A stretch of 64,000 nucleotides of DNA, from the NCBI GenBank assembly GCA_902464615.1, contig CABQKA010000008.1, positions 23,817 through 87,816 on the forward strand, given 5' to 3'. A program made the position numbers and the translations under genes. This stretch comes from an uncultured Prevotella sp. Lineage in GTDB: Bacteria > Bacteroidota > Bacteroidia > Bacteroidales > Bacteroidaceae. The notes below the pieces were generated by a model that had not been told where the DNA came from, ran no database searches, and saw only the letters and a program-made list of their open reading frames with translations. Below are positions 35,300 to 43,663 of this stretch, piece by piece (within the stretch, counting starts at the first letter, position 1; each line of letters opens with the position of its first letter).

Positions 35300-36700
35300 A
35301 TGAAGAGCATCCGTTATTCTCTTTGGCCGGCGCTGGTCCTGCCGCTGCTGCTCCTGGCCGCATCTTGCAGCTCCGAAAGCACTTATGAGGCCACGGGTAT
35401 GCGCGACTGCGTCATCACGTCGGCAACGCTCGGCGGGCTGAAGCGCAGCGTCACGCTGAAGAACGCCGACGGCGAGGACACGACCTACGTGGCCAACCTC
35501 ACCGGCGCACTCTATCCCCTTTATATCGACCAGTTGAACAACCGTATCTACAACGCGGACTCGCTGCCCGTGGGGACCCATGTGGACAAGACCGTGTTCA
35601 CGGGCTTTAACGCCACGGGCACGGTGCTCATCCGCTCGCTCCACTCGGATGCCGACACGATGTTCACCATGACAGACAGCACGGACTGCTCCGTACCGCG
35701 CCAGCTGACAGTCATCTCGCCCGATGGACTCTCACGCCGCACGTACCGGCTGGAAGTGAACATGCACAAAGAGGAAGGCGACTCATTCCGCTGGAACCGC
35801 GTCTGCACGGCCAACGCCGCACTGGCGGCGCTGGAAGGCGGGCACCGCACGCTGGCCGCACAGGGCCGGCTCTACGTGTTCGGCACGGTGGCGGGAAGCC
35901 CCACCCTGCTGCGGGCCGCCACCGAAGCGCCCGACACATGGACCAGCGAGCCGCTTCCCGACGGGTTTGACATACACTCCGCGCAATACTTCAAAGACAA
36001 CTTCTACGCCTTGGTCGACGGACGGTTATGCTTCTCGCCCGACGGGACACAATGGACGCCGTGCGGCGGCAACTTCGCCCCCGACGCCCTCGTCGCCGCA
36101 GGCACGTCGCAACTCTTCGCCGTGGCCGGCGGCGCATTCTACAGCTCGGCCGACGGCACGACATGGACCGCCGACGAAGCCGACCAGGCGGAACAGATAC
36201 CGGCCGGGAGCGCGACAGGCACATGCGTGCCCGCAAAGACCGACCCGCTGATGGAAGACATCGTCGTAGTGGGCCGCAACGGAAGCGGCAGCCCCGTGGT
36301 ATGGCGGCGCGACATCGACCTGACGGGGGAAAGCGTCTTCAGCTGGTATTACCTGCCGGCCATCCCCGACTATCCGAACAACTGCCCGGCACTGACGGAC
36401 ATCTCCGTCACCACCTATGACGACGGAACCCTGCTGACGGGAACCGACGCCGCCGGCAACGTGGCCCCGCTCTACTGGAGCAAGGACAACGGCCGCACAT
36501 GGAGTCCGGACGAACTCTCCAACCCCATTGCCGAAGGCAGCGGAGCGACAAGCCTCTCGGCCACGACGGACGAGGACAACTTCATCTGGCTCGTAGCCGG
36601 CGGATCGGGCGAAGTGTGGCGCGGCCGGCACAACCGCCTGGGATGGGCAACGACGCAGACCTCCTTCGAGCGTTCGGTCCGCAACGGCGGAGTACGGTAA
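35300..36700 (+). CDS. DUF6242-type lipoprotein with beta-propeller-like repeats
   Basis: 466 residues. The lipoprotein signal peptide ends LLLAASC. The N-terminal region (about 25-160) is Ig-like; the remaining part holds repeats with aromatic-Asp boxes such as LCFSPDGTQWTPC, FYSSADGTTWT and YWSKDNGRTWSPDEL. Those resemble sialidase/BNR blades of a beta-propeller, as in the Bacteroides DUF6242 family. No catalytic residues are evident. The gene lies just upstream of the DUF6089 barrel gene and the envelope cluster; the 24-bp gap to it suggests co-transcription. Function unknown; surface exposure is likely. Confidence 0.78.
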   Translation: MKSIRYSLWPALVLPLLLLAASCSSESTYEATGMRDCVITSATLGGLKRSVTLKNADGEDTTYVANLTGALYPLYIDQLNNRIYNADSLPVGTHVDKTVFTGFNATGTVLIRSLHSDADTMFTMTDSTDCSVPRQLTVISPDGLSRRTYRLEVNMHKEEGDSFRWNRVCTANAALAALEGGHRTLAAQGRLYVFGTVAGSPTLLRAATEAPDTWTSEPLPDGFDIHSAQYFKDNFYALVDGRLCFSPDGTQWTPCGGNFAPDALVAAGTSQLFAVAGGAFYSSADGTTWTADEADQAEQIPAGSATGTCVPAKTDPLMEDIVVVGRNGSGSPVVWRRDIDLTGESVFSWYYLPAIPDYPNNCPALTDISVTTYDDGTLLTGTDAAGNVAPLYWSKDNGRTWSPDELSNPIAEGSGATSLSATTDEDNFIWLVAGGSGEVWRGRHNRLGWATTQTSFERSVRNGGVR

Positions 36701-36724
36701 AAAAACCTCCAGCTGACAGCCGCC

Positions 36725-37420
36725 ATGAACAGGCTTTGCGTTTTCCTGCTGCTCTTGCTCCCTGTCACAGGCCCGGCCGGTCTGGCAGCACAAGAAGCCA
36801 CGGAATACCGCATGGAAGCGGGAGTGGGAATCGGTGCGGGATTCAGCCTCAACGACGTCAACTCCAGCTTCTACGGGCAGACAAAGGCCGCGGGCGGCGC
36901 GCTGGTCCGCTTCATACTCAACCCGCGCATGGCCATTAAGACCGCCTTGAGCTACACGCCGTTGGGCGGCTCCACCACCAACGTGGAAAACTTCTATCCG
37001 GCACGTCTGGGCGCAGCGGGAACTGAACGTCTCAACTTCACCGCCAGCGGCGGGCTCACAGACCTGAGCGCACTCTACGAAATCCACTTTCTGCCTTACG
37101 GCTACGAACGCGGATATCAAGGCTTTTACCGCCTGGTGCCCTACCTGCAAATGGGCTTCGGACTGACCTACTCCGACGCGGGAGACGCCTTCACGGTGAA
37201 CTTCCCCATCGGGTTCGGACTGAAATACAAAATAGGCCGCCGCCTCAACCTGGGGCTGGACTGGCGCATCCACTTCACCCTGGACGACCGCCTCGAGGGA
37301 CTCGAAGCCCCGCTGGGCATCCCGTCGGGCGGGTTCAGGAACAAGGACCATTATAGCGTCACCCTCGTGACACTGACTTACGACCTGGCGCCACGCTGCC
37401 CCGACTGCAACAAAGACTGA
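36725..37420 (+). CDS. DUF6089-type outer-membrane beta-barrel protein
   Basis: 231 residues with a signal peptide (about 1-22, ending AAQ). The body alternates amphipathic strands with glycines (VGIGAGFSLND, LVRFILNPRMAIKTALSYTPLGG, LVPYLQMGFGLTYSDAGD, FPIGFGLKYKIGRRLNLGLDWRIHFT) as in small 8- to 10-strand barrels. It ends with a CPDC motif, CPDCNKD. This family commonly lies directly before uppS-bamA in Bacteroides, as here (69-bp gap), which implies a role in envelope biogenesis. The molecular function is not known. Confidence 0.8.
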   Translation: MNRLCVFLLLLLPVTGPAGLAAQEATEYRMEAGVGIGAGFSLNDVNSSFYGQTKAAGGALVRFILNPRMAIKTALSYTPLGGSTTNVENFYPARLGAAGTERLNFTASGGLTDLSALYEIHFLPYGYERGYQGFYRLVPYLQMGFGLTYSDAGDAFTVNFPIGFGLKYKIGRRLNLGLDWRIHFTLDDRLEGLEAPLGIPSGGFRNKDHYSVTLVTLTYDLAPRCPDCNKD

Positions 37421-37489
37421 AAGGCCGGGCAACAGGGCGCAAAAGGCTTATCCGGCCCGCGCCACGACACGTCGCAACGCGGCCACAGA

Positions 37490-38242
37490 ATGGAGCAAAA
37501 AGACATGACCTACGAAGAACAGTTGGACAGGAACCACATCCCGGCCCATGTGGCCATCATCATGGACGGGAACGGACGCTGGGCCAAAGCCCGGGGGCTG
37601 AGCCGCAGCATGGGGCACCAGCAGGGCGTGGCAGCCGTCAGGGAAATCACGACCGCCGCCTCACGGCTGGGCATACGTTACCTGACACTCTACACGTTCT
37701 CCACAGAAAACTGGAACAGGCCGCCCGAAGAGGTGTCGGCCTTGATGTCGCTCATCCTGACGGCAATGGAGGAAGAACTGTTCATGAAGAACAACGTGCG
37801 GTTGCGCATTATCGGCGACATGGACCGCCTTCCCGCGAACGTAAGGGAGTCCATCCTCGGCCTGCAAAGCCGGACAGCCGGCAACACGGGACTGACGATG
37901 GTCATCGCACTGAGCTACTCCTCGAAATGGGAAATCACGGAAGCCGTACGCCGCATCGCCGCACGGGCCGCGGACCGCATGCAACCCGCCGGGGAAATCA
38001 ACGAAGAGACCATCAGCCGGGAGCTGTCCACCTCGTTCATGCCCGACCCCGACTTGCTCATCCGCACGGGCGGCGAGCTGAGACTAAGCAACTTCCTGCT
38101 TTGGCAATGTGCCTACTCGGAACTTTATTTCTGCGACACCTACTGGCCCGACTTCAACACGGAAGCCCTATGCAAAGCCCTCGTGGATTACCAAAACCGC
38201 GAAAGGCGCTACGGACGGACCAGCGAACAAATCCAAAAATAA
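37490..38242 (+). CDS. uppS: Undecaprenyl-diphosphate synthase (isoprenyl transferase)
   Basis: 250 residues. A cis-prenyltransferase that builds the C55 lipid carrier for peptidoglycan and surface polysaccharide from FPP and IPP. D26 in [17 protein letters not shown] is the catalytic and metal-binding Asp. Other motifs are [26 protein letters not shown], and the C-terminal [29 protein letters not shown]. Its place directly before bamA is the common Bacteroidetes order. Start at 37490; a second ATG at 37505 is equally usable and would shorten the protein by five residues. Confidence 0.96.
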   Translation: MEQKDMTYEEQLDRNHIPAHVAIIMDGNGRWAKARGLSRSMGHQQGVAAVREITTAASRLGIRYLTLYTFSTENWNRPPEEVSALMSLILTAMEEELFMKNNVRLRIIGDMDRLPANVRESILGLQSRTAGNTGLTMVIALSYSSKWEITEAVRRIAARAADRMQPAGEINEETISRELSTSFMPDPDLLIRTGGELRLSNFLLWQCAYSELYFCDTYWPDFNTEALCKALVDYQNRERRYGRTSEQIQK

Positions 38243-38305
38243 AAGCCGGACGATACGGCAGGCACAGCGACCCGCCCTCCGGAACAGAATGAATACAGAC
38301 AAATT

Positions 38306-40930
38306 ATGAAATATAGCAGTCGAACTCTCTTGCTTGCGGCGCTGACCCTTTCGGCCGTCCGGCTCCAGGCCCAAACCGAGCTGCCGAAAGAAATCAAGCC
38401 CAACATCACATACACGGAGGACCGCAACCGTTACGTCCTGGGCGGACTGACCGTAGAAGGCGGCGAAAACCAGGACAACGAAATGCTGAAAAGCATATCG
38501 GGACTCACCGTGGGCAAACTCTACGACATCCCGGGAGACGCCATCAGCGAAGCCATCCGCCACTACTGGGACATGAGGCTGTTTTCCAACGTCCGCATCG
38601 AGGCCGACAGCATCGTAGGCAGCAAGATCTACCTCCACGTCTACCTCACGGCCCAACCGCGCATATCGAGCATCAATTACAGCGGTGTGAAGAAATCCGA
38701 ACGCGAGGAAATCGAAAGACGGGTCGGACTGCAAGTGGGCGGACAAATCAGCCCGGACATCGTAAACCGGGCCGAGATACTCGTCAAACGGTATTTCGAC
38801 GAAAAGGGCTTCAAGAATGCCACCGTGGACATTGTACAGCGTGAGGACGTCACGGGCGACAACCGCGTCCTCGTCGACGTCAACATCACCAAAAACGAGA
38901 AGGTGAAAGTGCGCAAAATCTTCATCACCGGCGTGGAGCCCAAGCAGGTCAAGAAACTGAAACGCGCGATGAAGAAAACGCACGAGAAAAGCATTGTCAA
39001 CATCTTCCGCTCCAAGAAATTCATCCCGGACAAATACGAAGAAGACAAAGGCTACCTGATTGACAAGATGAACTCATGGGGCTACCGCGACGCGCTCGTG
39101 CTCAAAGACAGCGTGGAAACTGTCGACGAGGGCCACGTGAACATCCATATCGACATGTACCAGGGGCAAAAGTACTATCTCCGCAACGTAGAATGGGTGG
39201 GCAACACGGTCTATAACTCGGACTACCTGAACCGGGTGCTGAAAATGAAAAACGGCGACGTCTACGACCAGTCCCTGCTCGACAAGCGCCTGCATACCGA
39301 CGACGACGCCATCGGCAACCTTTACTATAATAACGGCTACGTATTTTACAACCTGGACCCCGTGGAAGTGAACATCGACGGAGACTCCATCGACTTGGAA
39401 ATGCGTATCAGCGAAGGACAGCAGGCCACGTTCAACCACGTCCGCATCGCGGGCAACGACCGCGTATATGAAAACGTCATCCGCCGCGAACTGCGCACCA
39501 AGCCAGGCGACCTGTTCAGCATGGATGCCATCAAGCGCTCCGTGATGGAGCTCGCCAACATGAACCAATTCGACCCGGAGGCCCTCCAGGCCGAGCTGTT
39601 CAAAAACATCAAACCGGACCAGGCGAACGGAACGGTGGACATCACCTACCCGCTGGTCACCAAAGGCGGCGACCAGGTGGAGCTTTCCGCCGGATGGGGA
39701 CAGACAGGTATCGTAGGCCGCGTCGGCCTGAAACTAACGAACTTCTCCATCCAGAACCTCTTCGGGAAGGGAGCGAAACGGGCCGGGTTCATCCCGCAAG
39801 GCGACGGACAAACCCTCTCGCTTAGCGGACAAACGAACGGAACCTACTTCCAAAGCTACTCGCTCTCTTTCTTCGACCCGTGGTTCGGTGGAAAACGGCC
39901 GACGCAGTTCTCCTTCTCCCTCTACTACTCGAAACAGAGCGACATCAACTCGAACTATTACAACGACTATAACAACATATACAACTATTATTACGGACTG
40001 GGCAGCAGCTACTACCCGTACGACTACTCCGACTATTACAACCCGGACAAGTATATCAAGCTGTTCGGCTTGTCCATAGGTTTCGGTAAGCGTCTGCGGT
40101 GGCCTGACGACTACTTTACGTTCATGGCCGAACTGTCCTATACGCGCTACATGCTGAAGTCATGGGATTACTTCCTCATCTCGGACGGTAACTGCAACAA
40201 CATCAACTTGAACCTCTCCCTGAGCCGTAATTCGACAGACCACCCGTTCTATCCGCGGCGCGGCTCGGAATTCCTCTTCTCCGTAACGCTCACGCCACCC
40301 TATTCCCTATGGGACGGAAAAGACTACAAGAACCTGGCCAACAACTACCAGAGCGCCAGCTACCAGCGCGAAGCCCAGGAGAAATACCGCTGGATAGAAT
40401 ACCACAAATGGAAGTTGAAGTTCCGCACGTTCACAGCCCTCTCGAGCGCAGTCAAGACCCCGGTCCTCATGACCCGCGTAGAGTTCGGCATCCTCGGCGC
40501 CTACAACCGCTACAAGAAATCGCCGTTTGAAACCTACTACGTGGGCGGCGACGGCATGTCGGGCTACACCACCGGCTATGCCACCGAGACCATCGGCCTC
40601 CGCGGCTACGACAACGGCTCGCTGGCCGGAAACAACGGCCAGAACGCATACGCTTACAGCCGCATGACCCTCGAGCTGCGCTACCCGCTCATGCTCGAAA
40701 CTTCCACCAGCCTCTACGCGCTGGCCTTCCTCGAAGGCGGTAACGCATGGACCGACGTCAAAAACTTCAACCCGTTCGACATGAAGCGCTCGGCCGGCGT
40801 CGGCGTCCGCATACTCCTCCCGATGGTCGGCCTGATGGGTATCGACTGGGCCTACGGTTTCCAGAAAACCATCAACGGCCAGAACGTCGGCGGCTCACAA
40901 TTCCACTTCATCATCGGCCAAGAATTCTAA
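38306..40930 (+). CDS. bamA: Outer-membrane protein assembly factor BamA
   Basis: 874 residues. A signal peptide (about 1-24) is followed by five POTRA domains (about 35-450; for example KLYDIPGDAISEAIRHYWDMRLFSNVRIEAD and GLQVGGQISPDIVNRAEILVKRYFDEKGF). The Omp85 16-strand barrel (about 460-874) ends IIGQEF. It folds and inserts barrel proteins in the outer membrane with the Skp-like chaperones encoded next. Odd feature: residues about 548-590 form a Tyr/Asn-rich segment with about 14 tyrosines in 40 residues (NYYNDYNNIYNYYYG), probably an extracellular loop. The conserved barrel motif GLRGYDNGSL (the VRGF/Y-type lid loop) is near residue 770. Confidence 0.95.
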   Translation: MKYSSRTLLLAALTLSAVRLQAQTELPKEIKPNITYTEDRNRYVLGGLTVEGGENQDNEMLKSISGLTVGKLYDIPGDAISEAIRHYWDMRLFSNVRIEADSIVGSKIYLHVYLTAQPRISSINYSGVKKSEREEIERRVGLQVGGQISPDIVNRAEILVKRYFDEKGFKNATVDIVQREDVTGDNRVLVDVNITKNEKVKVRKIFITGVEPKQVKKLKRAMKKTHEKSIVNIFRSKKFIPDKYEEDKGYLIDKMNSWGYRDALVLKDSVETVDEGHVNIHIDMYQGQKYYLRNVEWVGNTVYNSDYLNRVLKMKNGDVYDQSLLDKRLHTDDDAIGNLYYNNGYVFYNLDPVEVNIDGDSIDLEMRISEGQQATFNHVRIAGNDRVYENVIRRELRTKPGDLFSMDAIKRSVMELANMNQFDPEALQAELFKNIKPDQANGTVDITYPLVTKGGDQVELSAGWGQTGIVGRVGLKLTNFSIQNLFGKGAKRAGFIPQGDGQTLSLSGQTNGTYFQSYSLSFFDPWFGGKRPTQFSFSLYYSKQSDINSNYYNDYNNIYNYYYGLGSSYYPYDYSDYYNPDKYIKLFGLSIGFGKRLRWPDDYFTFMAELSYTRYMLKSWDYFLISDGNCNNINLNLSLSRNSTDHPFYPRRGSEFLFSVTLTPPYSLWDGKDYKNLANNYQSASYQREAQEKYRWIEYHKWKLKFRTFTALSSAVKTPVLMTRVEFGILGAYNRYKKSPFETYYVGGDGMSGYTTGYATETIGLRGYDNGSLAGNNGQNAYAYSRMTLELRYPLMLETSTSLYALAFLEGGNAWTDVKNFNPFDMKRSAGVGVRILLPMVGLMGIDWAYGFQKTINGQNVGGSQFHFIIGQEF

Positions 40931-40995
40931 CCATCCCGCCCGCCGGTTCCCCCGGCACAGGCTTCCGAGACGGTCCATATAACCCTCTAAACAAC

Positions 40996-41517
40996 ATGGC
41001 AATGAAAAAGATTTTTTCCCTGCTCTTCATGAGCTTATTCCTGACGCTCGCTGCCAGCGCGCAGAAGTTCGCGCTCGTCGACATGGAATACATCATGGGC
41101 AACATCCCTGCCTATGAACGCGCCAACGAGCAACTCAACCAGACCTCTAAGAAATGGCAGGCCGAAGTGGAGGCTTTGGACAACGAGGCCAAGACCCTCT
41201 ACAAAAACTACCAGAACGAAGCCGTATTCCTCTCCGAAGAACAAAAGAATGAACGGGAGGAAGCCATCGTCAACAAAGAGAAAGAGGCTTCCGAACTCCG
41301 CAAGAAATATTTCGGCCCGGAAGGTGAGCTTTACAAAAAGCGCGTATCGCTCATCCAACCCATTCAGGACGAAATCTATAACGCCGTAAAGAGCATCGCC
41401 CAGTCCAAGGGCTTCCAGCTCATCATGGACCGCGCATCCTCAGAGGGCATCATTTTCGCTTCTCCCTCCATCGACATCAGCAATGAGGTACTCGCCAAAC
41501 TCGGCTATTCCAATTAA
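40996..41517 (+). CDS. OmpH/Skp-family periplasmic chaperone
   Basis: 173 residues from ATG 40996 (a second ATG at 41002 is possible). The signal peptide ends AASAQ; the mature protein opens KFALVDMEYIMGNIPAYERANEQLNQTSKKWQAEVEAL, then a long Lys/Glu-rich coiled coil, and closes with GFQLIMDRASSEGIIFASPSIDIS. Skp trimers hold unfolded outer-membrane proteins for BamA, encoded directly upstream. A second paralogue follows at 41611; pairs of this kind are common in Bacteroidetes. Confidence 0.92.
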   Translation: MAMKKIFSLLFMSLFLTLAASAQKFALVDMEYIMGNIPAYERANEQLNQTSKKWQAEVEALDNEAKTLYKNYQNEAVFLSEEQKNEREEAIVNKEKEASELRKKYFGPEGELYKKRVSLIQPIQDEIYNAVKSIAQSKGFQLIMDRASSEGIIFASPSIDISNEVLAKLGYSN

Positions 41518-41523
41518 AAGCGC

Positions 41524-41531
41524 TATCTTTG
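41524..41531 (+). promoter_or_regulatory. -7 promoter element (TATCTTTG) between the two Skp-like genes
   Basis: TAnnTTTG 79 bp before the ATG at 41611. It may give the second chaperone separate expression. Confidence 0.45.
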
Positions 41532-41610
41532 CCCCGGCTCCGGCATCCTATGGCGAACCGCATGCCCCGGCCACAGCTGAAACAAGGAACAATTACAAAA
41601 TCCATAAAAG

Positions 41611-42225
41611 ATGATTAAGAAAATCCTAATGCTCGTGCTCTTCGTAGCACCCTTGAGCCTCGCCGCTCAAAAGTACGCACACTTCGACTACACCGCTGTC
41701 ATGCAAGCCATGCCGGAGGTGAAGACTGCCCAGACAGAGCTTGAGGCCATCGGCAAACAATATTCGGACGAGCTCCAGAACATGCAGAAAGAAATCGAAG
41801 CAAAATACCAGAAATTCCAAAACGAAGTCAACGACCAGACTCCTGAAAACATCCGCACCCGCCGCATGCAGGAAATCCAGGACATGCAGCAGCGTTTAGA
41901 GCAGGCCAGCCAAGACAATCAGCGCGCCTTCAACGAGGCACAGCAGCAGAAAATGCAGCCCATCATCCAGAAGGTGCTCGACGCCGTCAACGCCGTAGCC
42001 CGTGAAGGCAACTACGTCTACATCATCGACACGACCGCCTCGCAGGCTGCCGGTGTATTCATCAACCAGAACCTGAGCGAGAACGTCACCAAGAAAGTAA
42101 TGGACAAGCTCGGCGTATCGGGTCCCCTCACGGCCACGCCGTCTACAGGAACCCCCGCAGCCGGAGGGACAACTCCCGCCGCCGGAAGCGCCACTACCGG
42201 CACGCCGACTACAGGCGCGAACTAA
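41611..42225 (+). CDS. OmpH/Skp-family periplasmic chaperone (second copy)
   Basis: 204 residues. The signal peptide ends LAAQ; the mature part begins KYAHFDYTAVMQAMPEVKTAQTEL and forms a long coiled coil rich in Gln/Glu (about 40-120), ending in VYIIDTTASQAAGVFINQNL. Unlike the upstream copy it carries an unusual C-terminal Ala/Thr/Pro/Gly tail (from about residue 173, TATPSTGTPAAGGTTPAAGS), likely disordered. Presumed to serve the same BamA pathway as the neighbour. Its own promoter element lies in the gap. Confidence 0.9.
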   Translation: MIKKILMLVLFVAPLSLAAQKYAHFDYTAVMQAMPEVKTAQTELEAIGKQYSDELQNMQKEIEAKYQKFQNEVNDQTPENIRTRRMQEIQDMQQRLEQASQDNQRAFNEAQQQKMQPIIQKVLDAVNAVAREGNYVYIIDTTASQAAGVFINQNLSENVTKKVMDKLGVSGPLTATPSTGTPAAGGTTPAAGSATTGTPTTGAN

Positions 42226-42311
42226 TTCCGCCCCAAGTCCGATACACTTCACACACATTACGGTGCACAGTCACATCCTGTGCACCATTTTTGTAAATCC
42301 ACCTTACCTTT

Positions 42312-43601
42312 ATGCTTCACCGGTCCCTGCTTCCGCTACTTCTTTCCTTCCTTTTCGCCCTGCCCGCCACTGCGCAACGCCGCGGCGACGATGAAGTCCC
42401 CGCCGGACGCAAACCCGACGAGATGCCGCTCGCGTTGCCCGCCAACAACGCCCCGTACATCGCGCCCTACCTCGCCGACACTGCCGCATACTCCCCTTCC
42501 ACGCTGAGCGTCCGTCTCGACCAGTTGCTGGCCGACCCCTTGTTCCAGCGCACGCAAGTAGGCATTTACGTCTACGACCTCACGGACGGATGTCCACTCT
42601 ACGCACACGGTGAACGCCAGCAGCTCCGCCCCGCTTCTTGCGAAAAGATTGTCACCGCCGTCACGGCCCTCGACCTTCTCGGCACCGGCTACGTCTATGC
42701 CACGCACATCTCCGCCGAAGGCGAAATCTGTGACAGCGTCCTGCACGGCAACCTCGTCCTGCGCGGCGGTTTCGACCCGCTCCTTTCCTCGGACGACCTC
42801 CGCGCTCTCGCCGACAGTTTGCTGGCCCGCGGCATCCGCGTCGTGGAAGGCAACGCTGTCTTCGACCGCAGCTTCAAGGACACGCTGGTCTGGGGATGGG
42901 GATGGTGCTGGGACGACGAGGAGACGCCGCTCACCCCCCTGCTGTGCGATGGTAAACCGGGGTTGGAGGCACAGTGGCTCCGCACCCTGGAAGATGCCGG
43001 CATCCGCCTCACCGGACAATCAAGCTACGGCGCCCCCACACACCAGCTCGTCCCGCTGGGCAAATGCACGCGCACGCTCGACCAAGTGCTTCTCCCCATG
43101 CTCAAGGAGAGCGACAACCTCTGTGCCGAAAGCCTTTTCTACCAAATTGCAGCCCGCAGCGGCCGCCGTTCGCCGGGACGTAAAGAGGCCGCAGCTGCCG
43201 TCCGCGACCTCATGTCCCGCCTCAGCCTTGAGCCGGACCACTACCTCATTGCGGACGGCAGCGGTCTGTCCCTCTACAACTACCTCTCGCCCGAAGCCCT
43301 CGTCGCCATGCTCCGCCATGCCTATCAGGACGAAGCCATCCGCCGCCACTTTCTCCCGGCCCTCCCCATCGCCGGCGAAGACGGCACCCTGCGCCGACGC
43401 ATGAAGTCCGGCGCCACCCGCGGCAACGTCCGCGCCAAAACCGGGACGCTGGAAGGCGTCTGCACCCTGGCCGGCTACTGCACCGCCCCCGACGGCCACA
43501 CACTCTGCTTCGCCATCATGAACCAGGGCATACGTCGCGGCGCCGACGCCCGACGCTTTCAGGACGACGTGTGCCGGCTGCTCACCGGCGCGAAGGAATG
43601 A
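42312..43601 (+). CDS. dacB: D-alanyl-D-alanine carboxypeptidase/endopeptidase (PBP4 class)
   Basis: 429 residues with a signal peptide (about 1-22). The three penicillin-binding motifs of class C PBPs are present: SxxK as S109-C-E-K112 in RPASCEKIVTA, SxN as SDN in LKESDNLCAES, and KTG in VRAKTGTLEG. The protein trims or cleaves peptidoglycan cross-links in the periplasm. It follows the Skp-like genes by 86 bp. The Ser-Cys pair at the active site is unremarkable in function but unusual to read. It is the last gene of the envelope block. Confidence 0.93.
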   Translation: MLHRSLLPLLLSFLFALPATAQRRGDDEVPAGRKPDEMPLALPANNAPYIAPYLADTAAYSPSTLSVRLDQLLADPLFQRTQVGIYVYDLTDGCPLYAHGERQQLRPASCEKIVTAVTALDLLGTGYVYATHISAEGEICDSVLHGNLVLRGGFDPLLSSDDLRALADSLLARGIRVVEGNAVFDRSFKDTLVWGWGWCWDDEETPLTPLLCDGKPGLEAQWLRTLEDAGIRLTGQSSYGAPTHQLVPLGKCTRTLDQVLLPMLKESDNLCAESLFYQIAARSGRRSPGRKEAAAAVRDLMSRLSLEPDHYLIADGSGLSLYNYLSPEALVAMLRHAYQDEAIRRHFLPALPIAGEDGTLRRRMKSGATRGNVRAKTGTLEGVCTLAGYCTAPDGHTLCFAIMNQGIRRGADARRFQDDVCRLLTGAKE

Positions 43602-43663
43602 ACACGGACTACGCATCTTTTCCATCCACTTAAAAACGAACACTTACCCCTAACCAACATCAC

